Source: MED-G116 sp038107835
GTDB lineage: Bacteria > Pseudomonadota > Alphaproteobacteria > Puniceispirillales > Puniceispirillaceae
NCBI GenBank assembly: GCA_038107835.1
Contig: JAYNHH010000013.1
Coordinates: 1 to 59,186, forward strand
Direction: 5' to 3'
Length of the DNA stretch: 59,186 nucleotides
Both the position numbers and the translations under genes were made by a program. Below are positions 50,816-59,139 of the stretch, piece by piece. The stretch's first letter is position 1, and each line of letters starts with the position of its first letter. A model generated the notes under the pieces. It ran no database searches and was not told the origin of the DNA. It worked only from the letters and a program-made list of their open reading frames with translations.

Positions 50816-52177
50816 CTATTTCGCGGAGAAAGGAATAATGCTGGTGAAATAGGGTGCAGGTTCGGCCTCATCCTCAAGCGGGCCAAGCACATCATCAAGC
50901 CCCAGCGAACGCGACGTCAGCCGGCCAAGCGCTGCCTGCAGCCGATAGGCGCTGAGCAGAAGGTCATGCTGTGCTGAGACAAGCCTCAGTTCCGCGTCAT
51001 TGACATCCTGCTCGGCGTCCTGCACGTCGAGGCTTGTTTTCTGCCCAAACTCAAACTCGTTGCGAATGCCATCTGCGACCAGCTGCGAGGCCTCAACCTC
51101 AGCCTGCACTGCTGTCACCTGTGACCGGGCCGTTTCCAGCGAACGGAAATTCTTGCGCACATTCAGCCCGACCTGGCGCAGCATGTCATCGCGGGCAAAT
51201 TGTGCAGCTGCCAGCTTTGCCGACAGATTGCGTGATTTCGCCCGTGTCGCGGTTGTCACCATCAGCGGCGTCGACAGCTTGATCTGCGCCGACAATATTG
51301 TCTTGTCGCTTGCGGTTCCTGTGGCATTGGTGTCGCTTGCGCTCAAATCAAAAGTCACTTTGGGTTTTACTGAGGCCAGCAACGTGTCGAACCCCTGCAT
51401 TGCGGCGGCCTCATCGGCTTCCGCCCGGCGGACATCCGGATGTTCCGCACGGCCGATTTCCTCGGCATCGGCAAGGCCTGTCGGCAGCGATGATCCGAGT
51501 GCCGGCACCGCCAGCTGCGTCGCTTCATTTCCGGTGATCGAATGAAACTCATCCTCGGCGTTGCGCAGCGCCGTACTGGCGATGATCAGCGTTGATTCTG
51601 CCCGTGCCAGCCGGGCCTCGGCCTCGGCGAGACGTGTCGGCGTCGCCGCGCCTGCCTGCACCCGCACCCTTGCCGCATCGACATGCGCCTGCATGCGGGC
51701 GGCATTATCCTCATTCAGTGCCACATCACGCTGCGCCTTGACCACGGCCAGATGCGCCTCGATCGCGCTCATCAGCACCATTTGCTCGACACTCTCATAG
51801 CTTGCCGTTTCTGCCCGTAGTATGATAAGGTCGCGTTTGGTGCCTTCACGCGCCTGTCCCCCATCATAGAGATTCTTCGACAGAGTGATGCTTGCCGTGG
51901 CTGACGTGCTGTCGACATAGCCGCTGCTGGTGGCGCTGTCCGTCTGCGCCTGCGTTCCGGTGAAATCGCCGGTCGCCGACCAGTCGGTGGTCACCGCATT
52001 GGTGCCGATAGTCTCACGGGCGGCGATCCAGCTTTGCCGCGCTGCTGCCAGCGAGGCGCTATTGCCAAGCGCCGCGCGCATGCTGCTGTCCAGATCAGCT
52101 GCAAGTCCGGCAGGTGAAAACAGCAACACACTCCATCCAGCAAACATCATCACGATGCGGCTTGTCAAATGTCTCAC
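50816..52177 (-). CDS. TolC-family outer membrane efflux protein
   Basis: Trimeric outer-membrane channel component for type I secretion or RND efflux. It has a signal peptide (MMFAGWSVLLFSPAGLAA) and two homologous helical repeats rich in A, E, R and Q, with the TolC/NodT-type segments VKAQRDVALNEDNAARMQAHVDAA split across the first half and EFEFGQKTSLDVQDAEQDV in the second. The GTG at 52177 is preferred because GGAG lies 7 nt upstream; ATG at 52150 is an alternative. Length is about 453 aa. It is the obvious outer-membrane partner candidate for the RND pair at 1.3-6.2 kb, though not linked to it. Confidence 0.88.
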   Translation of the reverse strand: MRHLTSRIVMMFAGWSVLLFSPAGLAADLDSSMRAALGNSASLAAARQSWIAARETIGTNAVTTDWSATGDFTGTQAQTDSATSSGYVDSTSATASITLSKNLYDGGQAREGTKRDLIILRAETASYESVEQMVLMSAIEAHLAVVKAQRDVALNEDNAARMQAHVDAARVRVQAGAATPTRLAEAEARLARAESTLIIASTALRNAEDEFHSITGNEATQLAVPALGSSLPTGLADAEEIGRAEHPDVRRAEADEAAAMQGFDTLLASVKPKVTFDLSASDTNATGTASDKTILSAQIKLSTPLMVTTATRAKSRNLSAKLAAAQFARDDMLRQVGLNVRKNFRSLETARSQVTAVQAEVEASQLVADGIRNEFEFGQKTSLDVQDAEQDVNDAELRLVSAQHDLLLSAYRLQAALGRLTSRSLGLDDVLGPLEDEAEPAPYFTSIIPFSAK

Positions 52178-52250
52178 GGGGGGTCTCCATCTGTTTGGCC
52201 CAAGATTTGCGGATCGAAAAAGCTGTGTCGTTGAGCTTACCTTATCCTGC

Positions 52251-52916
52251 CTAGAATACAAATTCCTGCTTTGCCCTGAATTCCTCAAGTACGGGTGTCT
52301 GCGCGTCAAAGAGCGGTGTGCGGGCAAAGCCATCACCAGCGCGGCACCACAGGCTGGCCACGCCAACCGGCACGTCGGCCGGCCGCCAGACAGCCACCAG
52401 CCTGCCCTTGGGCGTCAGCTGTTCGAGAAGTTTTTCCGGCATATGAGCAACCGCACCTTCAATCAGAATCCGGTCATACGGTCCTTCCGTGTTGTAGCCA
52501 TCACACAGCCGTGACTTGATCACCGCCGCATTATCGGCGCCGATCGAAACCAGCGTTTCCTGTGATTTTTCCACGAGCTGCGCACGTGTCTCGATCGAGA
52601 TCACCGAACTGGCAAGCTGCGCCATGATCGCGGTCCCATAGCCGGTCGCGCTGCCAATGATCAGAACATGATCGCTCATCCGCACGTCAAGCGCCTGCAC
52701 CAGCCGCGCCTGCACCATTGGCTCCATCAGCCAGCGTCCGCAATTCAGTGACAGATCCTCATCGACATAGGCAATGCTGCGCTGTTGTTTGCTGACAAAC
52801 ATTTCACGGGGGACGGTGGCAAATGCCTCAAGGACCCTCTCATCTGTCACCTTTGTCGGTCTGATCTGGCAATCCACCATCATGCGGCGTGCGGTTTCGA
52901 ATTGGACGTCGTTCAT
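52251..52916 (-). CDS. Protein-L-isoaspartate O-methyltransferase-like protein
   Basis: SAM methyltransferase fold of the PIMT family but divergent from the true Pcm at 33.5 kb. It has MVDCQIRPTKVTDERVLEAF, PREMFVSKQQRSIAYVD and a SAM-loop variant LIIGSATGYGTAIMAQL in place of LEIGTGSGY. Length from the ATG at 52916 is 221 aa; a start 34 codons earlier adds unconserved residues. This paralogue is found upstream of tolC in many alphaproteobacteria, so a role tied to envelope or export is possible but unproven. Confidence 0.85.
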   Translation of the reverse strand: MNDVQFETARRMMVDCQIRPTKVTDERVLEAFATVPREMFVSKQQRSIAYVDEDLSLNCGRWLMEPMVQARLVQALDVRMSDHVLIIGSATGYGTAIMAQLASSVISIETRAQLVEKSQETLVSIGADNAAVIKSRLCDGYNTEGPYDRILIEGAVAHMPEKLLEQLTPKGRLVAVWRPADVPVGVASLWCRAGDGFARTPLFDAQTPVLEEFRAKQEFVF

Positions 52917-53047
52917 CGGTTCTAGCTCATGGTATTGGGGAATGTTGGCATCATACCGGTCAGCGCCCGGCTCCAGCGTTATAGAACTAATCCCGGCTTT
53001 GTTCAATGGCTTCCTCACCGGCTGACACGATCCGGCTCTGGCGCGTC

Positions 53048-53254
53048 CTATTTGCGGCAGAATTCATTGAACCGCTGCATATCCACGGTTACCGTCTCGC
53101 CCAGAACCGCCAGCGGGTCAAGCGCCGGCACCCCGCTCAATTCACGGTAATGTCCACAGATTTTCGCGCCATTCCAATTGGCCCTGCAATAGGGTCTGAC
53201 GCCGCGCTCCCCAAACCTTCTTGATTTATCGCGCCGAGAATTTTGCAGACCTTG
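53048..53254 (-). pseudogene. Possible gene fragment without start codon
   Basis: A minus-strand frame is open for 68 codons before a TAG. Its last half has strong GC-rich codon use typical of the window and reads like protein: RPYCRANWNGAKICGHYREL, then SGVPALDPLAVLGETV and the ending QRFNEFCRK. No ATG, GTG or TTG precedes the conserved-looking part; the first TTG lies only 30 codons from the stop. It may be a 3' remnant or a gene with a frameshift further up (another frame is open just upstream). I do not recognise the family. Confidence 0.25.
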
Positions 53255-53281
53255 TCAAAAGCAACCTTTGCTGACCCACCC

Positions 53282-53428
53282 TTAAGAGAACAATTTACTC
53301 ATTGCATCGTCGAAGTCTTTGTATCGCCTGAAGAGGTCAGCCATTTTTGTCAGCGCCAGTGATATTTCCAGATTTATTGTGGTTTGTTTTACAGGTTTCA
53401 GGTTAGAGAAAATATATGTGTAGGACAA
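53282..53428 (-). other. Possible short open frame (48 codons, TTG start)
   Basis: A minus-strand frame from TTG runs to TAA and ends with TKMADLFRRYKDFDDAMSKLF, which has the composition of a helical protein. The upstream half is AT-rich and less convincing. No ribosome-binding site is clear. An internal ATG would leave only 20 residues. It may be part of the same decayed locus as the fragment downstream. Confidence 0.18.
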
Positions 53429-53596
53429 AGAAAATTTAAGAAACGGCCGCTAATAATTATAAAAAGGATGCAAAGAAAAAGTTGTAGACGTAAAACCGGA
53501 TGCAATTAGGCAATTGAGGATAATTTTAAGGTAGCACCACAATAATCCGCCGCCCTGCCCTGCCGGTGAAATTGCGCAAAACTGCGATTGATGTGA

Positions 53597-53625
53597 TTGA
53601 CCTTGGCCAAGGCTTGCTTTATCAC
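53597..53625 (+). promoter_or_regulatory. Sigma70-type promoter for tRNA-Cys
   Basis: TTGACC, a 17-nt spacer and TATCAC end 13 nt before the tRNA 5' end, correct for a short leader. Confidence 0.65.
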
Positions 53626-53638
53626 CGCACTCACTGGT

Positions 53639-53712
53639 GGCCCGATGGCAGAGTGGTTATGCAGCGGTTTGCAAAACCGTGTACATCGGTTCAATTCCGG
53701 TTCGGGCCTCCA
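53639..53712 (+). tRNA. tRNA-Cys (anticodon GCA)
   Basis: Acceptor GGCCCGA pairs with TCGGGCC, followed by T and an encoded CCA. The anticodon arm GCGGT-TTGCAAA-ACCGT carries GCA. T-arm ATCGG-TTCAATT-CCGGT is canonical. Length is 74 nt, with U as the discriminator, as expected for tRNA-Cys. Confidence 0.96.
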
Positions 53713-53834
53713 CTCATTCTCACACGTCCTGCAGAAGACCGACATATCAGTTCATTGATGCTTGTCAATCCCCCATTCATCCCTGCCGACATTGCTCGGC
53801 CAGCGGTTTGCCAGCCGGCATGGGGGGTGCCCGC

Positions 53835-55124
53835 ATGAAGCTGTTGATTTCACTGTCGGCGTTGCTGCTGTCAATCATTCTTGTGCAGATGGGCATTGGC
53901 GCGCTGCGCCCCTTCGACACCATTTCCGGCCAGGCGCTTGGCTTCACCCCCATAGAGATCGGCATCATTGCCTCGGGGCATTTTGCCGGCTTTCTGCTTG
54001 GCTGTGTGTTCAGCCCGTCACTGGTCAAGCGGGTCGGCCATTCGCGTGCCTTTGCCGTGATGGCTGGTATTGCCGTTATCTCGATCATCGCGCATCCACT
54101 CTATGCAAATGCGTGGTTCTGGGCCTTCATCCGGATTTTTGCCGGCTTTTCCGTGGCCGGTTGCTACACGCTGATCGAGAGCTGGCTGCAGGCGAAGGTG
54201 ACCAATGAAATCCGCGGGCGGGTGTTCAGCCTCTACCGCTTTGTCGATCTGTCGGGCCAGCTGCTGGCAAATGCGCTGATCGCCACGCTGACTGCCGGCA
54301 GCTTTGTCGCCTACAATATCATCGCCATCATCATGTGTCTGTCGATTCTGCCCTTGGCGCTGACACAATCACGCGAACCGGCGTTGCCGGAACAGATATC
54401 CTATCAGCCCTTCATTGCCTTCCAGGTTTCACCGCTGGCCTCGCTCGGCGTTGGCGTTGCTGGCCTGTCAACCGCCACCTTCGGCTCTGTCGGTCCGCTC
54501 TTTGCCAGTGCTGTTGGCCTGTCGATCTCGCAGATCGCCCTGTTTCTCGTCGTGTCGATCATCGGTGGCATCGTCTCCCAGCTGCCATCGGGGATGCTTG
54601 CCGACAGGCTGCCGCGCCGCGTCGTGCTGATGGCATTCAGCATCATGGCCACGATTGTCTCGCTGCTGATGGCAACCGATCTGGTCTATCTCGAACTCAC
54701 CGGAATACCGGTGGTGTTCATCCTGTCTTTCCTGTTCGGCCTCACGACCTTTCCGATCTATTCGATCTGCGCTGCCCATGCCAGTGACTTTGTCCGCCAA
54801 TCCGAGATGCTGGCCCTCAGCGCGTCGCTGATTTTCATCTATGCCGCCGGGGCGATCATCTCTCCCCTGATCGCCGGCCTGCTGATTGACAGGATTGCCG
54901 CCTGGGCGATGTTCGTCTTCATCTCGGCGGCACATTTCCTGTTGATGCTCTATACGATGTACCGCAATTTTGTCGGCCGGGCGTCGCTTGTCAGCCGTGC
55001 CTACGCCTATGTGCCGCGTACCTCGCTGTTTATCGCCACGATCATCCGGAGCCGCCGTGGACGCGCCGCGCCTGCCGCCCCGCCAGATCACCAGACCCAA
55101 AATTCGGATGGTGCGGAAAATTGA
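53835..55124 (+). CDS. MFS transporter, YcaD-like
   Basis: Twelve-span major facilitator protein. The segment GCYTLIESWLQAKVTNEIRG in the first half and SLYRFVDLSGQLLANA are characteristic of the YcaD-type family. Conserved loop 8-9 is represented by SGMLADRLPRRVVL. Length from the ATG at 53835 is 429 aa. The tRNA-Cys lies 122 nt upstream, so starts inside the tRNA are rejected. The substrate is unknown. The flavin reductase gene starts 80 nt downstream, possibly under a separate promoter. Confidence 0.88.
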   Translation: MKLLISLSALLLSIILVQMGIGALRPFDTISGQALGFTPIEIGIIASGHFAGFLLGCVFSPSLVKRVGHSRAFAVMAGIAVISIIAHPLYANAWFWAFIRIFAGFSVAGCYTLIESWLQAKVTNEIRGRVFSLYRFVDLSGQLLANALIATLTAGSFVAYNIIAIIMCLSILPLALTQSREPALPEQISYQPFIAFQVSPLASLGVGVAGLSTATFGSVGPLFASAVGLSISQIALFLVVSIIGGIVSQLPSGMLADRLPRRVVLMAFSIMATIVSLLMATDLVYLELTGIPVVFILSFLFGLTTFPIYSICAAHASDFVRQSEMLALSASLIFIYAAGAIISPLIAGLLIDRIAAWAMFVFISAAHFLLMLYTMYRNFVGRASLVSRAYAYVPRTSLFIATIIRSRRGRAAPAAPPDHQTQNSDGAEN

Positions 55125-55204
55125 TACCATCATCGCGCCAAATGCGCTATTATGACGCAGTGCCACCCGTTGATTGATGTCAACGTTAACTTTTTGAGGG
55201 ATGC

Positions 55205-55738
55205 ATGCTGAATCCAGAAACCGATCCATCCGGTGTAGACTCGCCGGTGGAATCATCTGTCCGCCCCGTTGATCCGATGGCGCTACGAGCGGCGATGGGG
55301 TCATTTCTGACAGGGGTGACAATTGTCACGGCACGCAATGAACAGGGCGAGCCCTATGGCCTGACGGTCAATTCCTTCAATTCGGTGTCGCTCAATCCGC
55401 CGCTGGTTCTGTGGTCACTGGATCTGCGCAATGACAAGCTGGATCTGTTTCGCAATGCCGGTGGCTTTACCGTCAATATCATGCGCGCTGATCAGGAAGA
55501 ACTGATCTGGCTGTTCGCCCGCGCCGAGACCGAGCGCTTTGCCAACACTGACTGGCATTGGGGTGTTTCCGGTCAACCGGTGCTGCACAATACGCTGCTC
55601 AGCCTTGAATGCCGTGAATGGGCTGAATATCCGGGGGGCGATCACACCATCTTTGTTGGCGAGGTTGTCAACATCAATGCCTCCGAGGGTGCGCCGGCGG
55701 CTTTCTTCAAGGGGCAGCTTGGCGCCCATAATCCCTGA
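55205..55738 (+). CDS. Flavin reductase-like (FMN-binding) protein
   Basis: Member of the flavin reductase-like domain family (HpaC/ActVB type), which reduces FMN or FAD with NAD(P)H or binds FMN. Motifs are MGSFLTGVTIVTA, YGLTVNSFNSVSLNPPL, which carries the flavin-binding Thr-Asn/Ser segment, SLDLRND and GDHTIFVGEVVN. Length is 177 aa. GAGGG lies 5 nt before the ATG. Its TGA overlaps the ATG of the SelD fusion (TGATG), so the two are probably translated together; this suggests a role linked to that enzyme's flavin domain. Confidence 0.88.
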   Translation: MLNPETDPSGVDSPVESSVRPVDPMALRAAMGSFLTGVTIVTARNEQGEPYGLTVNSFNSVSLNPPLVLWSLDLRNDKLDLFRNAGGFTVNIMRADQEELIWLFARAETERFANTDWHWGVSGQPVLHNTLLSLECREWAEYPGGDHTIFVGEVVNINASEGAPAAFFKGQLGAHNP

Positions 55739-58011
55739 TGCTGGTGGCAAACCCCACCCTTGGTGAGCTTGTCCTGCTGGGCGGCGGCCATGCCCAGGTG
55801 GCGGTGCTGCGCCAATTCGCAATGTCGCCGCTTCCCGGCCTGCGGCTGACGCTGGTGACGCCTGAGACCCGAACCCCCTATTCCGGCATGTTGCCGGGCT
55901 ATGTCGAGGGCAAATGGTCGGACCGGGATCTGCACATCGATCTTGCGCGTCTGGCGCAGATGGCGAATGCCCGCCTGATCCTTGACCGCGCCACCGGCAT
56001 TGACGCCGCCGCGCGTCAGCTGCATTTCGCGGCGCGCCCATCCGTTGCCTATGACATGCTGTCGATCAATATCGGTGGTCAGCCGGATATCGACGCGATT
56101 GCGGGCGCACGCGGCAATGTCATTCCGGTCAAGCCGATCAGCCAGTTTCAGCAGCAGCTTGACGGGCTGTTTGCAGGGCCGCCACCACGAAGGCTGGCCA
56201 TCATTGGCGGTGGTGCCGCGGGCGGTGAGCTGGCGCTGGCGCTGTCGCGCCGCTGGCTCAGCGAATGCGGCCAGCGCCCGCAAATGGCGCTGTTCACCCG
56301 GTCGACGCGTCTGTTGCCGCAGATGGGTGATGCCGCCGCCGCGCGTCTTGCCACGGCCCTGCGCGCTGTCGATTGTGCGCTGCATCTCGGCCAGCCGGTC
56401 ACCCGCATTACCAAAAAAACGCTCACCCTCGAGGATGGCAGCAATCATGGGTTTGACGCCTGTTTTCTGGTGTCCGCCGTTGCTCCGGCGGCGCTGATTG
56501 CCGGTTCCGGCCTTGCGACGGATGAGCGTGGCTTCATCGCTGTGACCCCGACCCTGCAGAGCCGCAGCCATCCAACGGTTTTTGCCAGTGGCGATATCGC
56601 CAGCCTGTCCCCCGAGGCGCGGCCGAAGGCCGGGGTTTTCGCCGTCAGGGCCGGGCCGGTTCTGGGGCATAATCTGCGCCAATATGCGCTTGGCGGCAGG
56701 CTCCGGCAATGGCGGCCACAGCGGCGCTATCTGGCACTCATTGGCACCGCCGATGGCAGTGCGATAGCTGTCCGTGGCGACCATGCCAGCAAATCACGCC
56801 TCTGGCTCTATCTCAAACATTGGATCGACCGCCGCTGGATGGCCAGATATACCGATCTCCAGATGACACTACCTGCCGCCCCGCCGCGCCTTGCCGGACT
56901 CAATGGCGAACCGGATGCAGGCCAGCCCTCACAGGCACCTGCCGATCCGGCCTTTGCCGCCATGCGCTGCCTTGGCTGCGGTGCCAAGACCGGCCATGAA
57001 ACACTTGCCAACGCCCTTCAGGCGGCGGCCGAATTTGCCATCAATACCGGTGCCGACCCGGCGCTGATGCCCGATCCCGGGCTTGAGGCGGATTCAGCGC
57101 TGCTCCCGGCACCGCCTGAAGGTGCCAGAATCGTGCAATCGGTCGATATGCTCTCACAGATCATCACGGACCCATTCCGCCTTGGCCGGATCGCCGCGAC
57201 GCATGCCCTGAGCGATCTCCATGCCGCCAATGCCACCCCCGCAACGGCGCTTGCCATTGTCAATCTGGCCGAGGCCCGGCTTGATTTACAACAGCACCAG
57301 CTGACGCAGCTGCTGGCTGGCGGAATAACCGCACTGGCGGCGGCTGGTGTGCGGCTTGTCGGCGGCCATACCAGCGAGGGCGGCGATCTGTCCATCGGTT
57401 TTGCCGCAACCGGCTGGCAGCATCACGCCCCTGCCCCCCTCGCTCTCGCAGAGCCGCATCACCTTATCCTCAGCAAACCACTTGGCACCGGTGTGATCAT
57501 GGCTGGCCATATGGTGCTGCGCGCCGATGGGGCGGCATTGGCAGATGCGATCGAGGTGATGGAGCAGAGCAATCAGGCCGCAGCGCAGATTTTCAACCAG
57601 CAGGCCGGTGGTGCTGCCTGGATGACCGATGTCACCGGGTTCGGGCTTGCCCGCCATGCCATGAACCTGGCGATACGTGCCGGCTTTTCCGGCCTTGCCA
57701 TCACCCCATCATCCTTGCCGCTGATCGCGGGTGCCTCGGATCTGCTCGCAGCTGGCATCCGTTCCAGCCTGCATTCCCAGAACCGCGCGGCAGTCCGCAG
57801 TGATGATAGCGCGCTCTCGCCGCGCCAGCAGCAACAGACCGAAATCGCCTTTGATCCACAGACAAGCGGCGGGTTGCTAGCCATCCTGCCTGCCTCTCGG
57901 GCGGGAACAGCGCTTGCATCCCTTGCAGACACTGGGCATCAGGCGGCAATCATTGGTCATCTCGATGCGACTCTCACCGGCCTGTCCTTTGTTGCGGGAG
58001 GTGATGGCTGA
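55738..58011 (+). CDS. selD: NDH-like FAD/NAD oxidoreductase fused to selenophosphate synthetase (SelD)
   Basis: The C-terminal half is selenide,water dikinase, which makes selenophosphate from selenide and ATP. The N-terminal loop GCGAKTG has Cys414 and Lys417 at the positions of the catalytic E. coli Cys17 and Lys20; HALSDLHAA, GHTSEGGD and WMTDVTGFGLARH carry the metal and ATP residues. The N-terminal half (about residues 1-380) is a pyridine-nucleotide-disulfide-type oxidoreductase: FAD motif VLLGGGHAQVAVL, NAD motif IIGGGAAGGELALAL and FASGDIASL. NDH-SelD fusions are known in other bacteria. It is coupled by TGATG overlaps to both neighbours. Confidence 0.93.
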   Translation: MLVANPTLGELVLLGGGHAQVAVLRQFAMSPLPGLRLTLVTPETRTPYSGMLPGYVEGKWSDRDLHIDLARLAQMANARLILDRATGIDAAARQLHFAARPSVAYDMLSINIGGQPDIDAIAGARGNVIPVKPISQFQQQLDGLFAGPPPRRLAIIGGGAAGGELALALSRRWLSECGQRPQMALFTRSTRLLPQMGDAAAARLATALRAVDCALHLGQPVTRITKKTLTLEDGSNHGFDACFLVSAVAPAALIAGSGLATDERGFIAVTPTLQSRSHPTVFASGDIASLSPEARPKAGVFAVRAGPVLGHNLRQYALGGRLRQWRPQRRYLALIGTADGSAIAVRGDHASKSRLWLYLKHWIDRRWMARYTDLQMTLPAAPPRLAGLNGEPDAGQPSQAPADPAFAAMRCLGCGAKTGHETLANALQAAAEFAINTGADPALMPDPGLEADSALLPAPPEGARIVQSVDMLSQIITDPFRLGRIAATHALSDLHAANATPATALAIVNLAEARLDLQQHQLTQLLAGGITALAAAGVRLVGGHTSEGGDLSIGFAATGWQHHAPAPLALAEPHHLILSKPLGTGVIMAGHMVLRADGAALADAIEVMEQSNQAAAQIFNQQAGGAAWMTDVTGFGLARHAMNLAIRAGFSGLAITPSSLPLIAGASDLLAAGIRSSLHSQNRAAVRSDDSALSPRQQQQTEIAFDPQTSGGLLAILPASRAGTALASLADTGHQAAIIGHLDATLTGLSFVAGGDG

Positions 58012-59066
58012 TGGGCGCCCCGATCAACAGGGTTGAGAGCTGGACCGCCAGTGATTACGACATGATCATCGATGTCCGCTCACCAGCCGAATTTGCCGAT
58101 GATCACCTGCCGGGTGCGGTCAATCTGCCGGTCCTCGACAATGACCAGCGGGCCGAGATCGGCACGATGTACAAACAGATCAGCCCCTTTGCCGCGAAAC
58201 GCGCTGGCGCCGCCCTTGTGGCGGGCAATATTGCCCAGCATATTGGCTCCGCCCTGAAGGATGCCGACCGCAATTTCCGCCCGCTTGTCTATTGCTGGCG
58301 TGGTGGACAGCGCAGCGGCGCGATGGCTAGGATTTTCAGCGAGATCGGGTGGCAGACCGATCTCGTCGACGGTGGGTATAAACGCTATCGCAAACAGGTG
58401 CTTGATGGTCTCGACAGCCTGCCCCAACACCTCAATCTTGTCGTTCTGCGGGGGCGCACCGGGCTTGCCAAGACGCATATTCTGCAGGCGGCGCTGGCCA
58501 GGGGTGCACAGGTGATTGATCTGGAGGCGCTGGCCAACCATCGCGGTTCTCTGTTGGGGCCGGAACCAGATGGCGAGCAGCCGCCGCAGCGGCTGTTTGA
58601 GTCACACCTTCATGCTGTTCTGTGCGGCCTCGATCCGGCGCGTCCTGTCTTTATCGAGGCAGAAAGCAACAAGGTCGGCCAGATTCATGTGCCAGCGGCG
58701 CTCTGGGCGGCGATGCGGGGGGCGGTTTCGGTTGTGGCTGACACGAAGATCGAATATCGGGTGGCCTTCCTATGCCGGGATTACGCGCATATCATCGCTG
58801 AGCCGGCGCGCCTCGACCCGCTTCTCGACTGGGTTGTCACGCGCCTTGGTCATGACATTGTCGATGGCTGGCGGCATTTGATTGCGGCTGGTGACTGGCC
58901 CGGTTTTGTCCGCGCCGTTCTCGATGATCACTATGATCCCGCCTATGACAAATCTGCTGCGCAGCGCAATCACGAAATCATTGCCACCCTTGATGCCGGT
59001 ACGCTTGACGCCGCTGCGATAGACCGTGCCGCCGATCAGCTGCTGGCGCTGCGTCCTGCGGGGTAA
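58011..59066 (+). CDS. selU: tRNA 2-selenouridine synthase
   Basis: Replaces sulfur by selenium in mnm5s2U34 of tRNAs for Lys, Glu and Gln using selenophosphate (also called mnmH or ybbB). The N-terminal rhodanese domain has DVRSPAEFADDHLPGA and the active Cys95 in YCWRGGQRSG. A C-terminal P-loop domain follows. Its Walker A reads GRTGLAKT (148-155), with Ala153 where the family has Gly. ESNKVGQIHVP and ESHLH segments are as in the family. Length of 351 aa is normal. It is coupled to the SelD fusion. No selA, selB or selC is seen in the window. Confidence 0.92.
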   Translation: MGAPINRVESWTASDYDMIIDVRSPAEFADDHLPGAVNLPVLDNDQRAEIGTMYKQISPFAAKRAGAALVAGNIAQHIGSALKDADRNFRPLVYCWRGGQRSGAMARIFSEIGWQTDLVDGGYKRYRKQVLDGLDSLPQHLNLVVLRGRTGLAKTHILQAALARGAQVIDLEALANHRGSLLGPEPDGEQPPQRLFESHLHAVLCGLDPARPVFIEAESNKVGQIHVPAALWAAMRGAVSVVADTKIEYRVAFLCRDYAHIIAEPARLDPLLDWVVTRLGHDIVDGWRHLIAAGDWPGFVRAVLDDHYDPAYDKSAAQRNHEIIATLDAGTLDAAAIDRAADQLLALRPAG

Positions 59067-59096
59067 AAATTCGTTCCGGCTTTGCGCAAAACTGGC

Positions 59097-59124
59097 TTGC
59101 ATCTGCGATTTTGTTCTGTATAAC
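59097..59124 (+). promoter_or_regulatory. Sigma70-type promoter for tRNA-Asn
   Basis: TTGCAT, a 16-nt spacer and TATAAC end 15 nt before the tRNA 5' end. Confidence 0.6.
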
Positions 59125-59139
59125 CCTTTTTCAGGCTTT

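Larger units (their letters stand above)
52917..53638. other. 722-bp region without a clear gene
   Basis: The left part (to about 53255) has normal GC and a coding-like minus-strand frame lacking a usual start. The right part (53280-53560) is AT-rich with a second short minus-strand frame. The tRNA-Cys promoter is at the right end. No tRNA, hairpin terminator or repeat was seen. It may be the decayed end of a gene, or hold an unrecognised small RNA. Confidence 0.4.

Noticed and set aside
53006..53224. Plus-strand 72-codon frame in the gene-poor region
   Set aside because: No ribosome-binding site, and the minus strand here has better coding character.
53637..53834. MFS protein starting inside tRNA-Cys
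   Set aside because: The frame runs through the tRNA; the first membrane segment starts right after the ATG at 53835.
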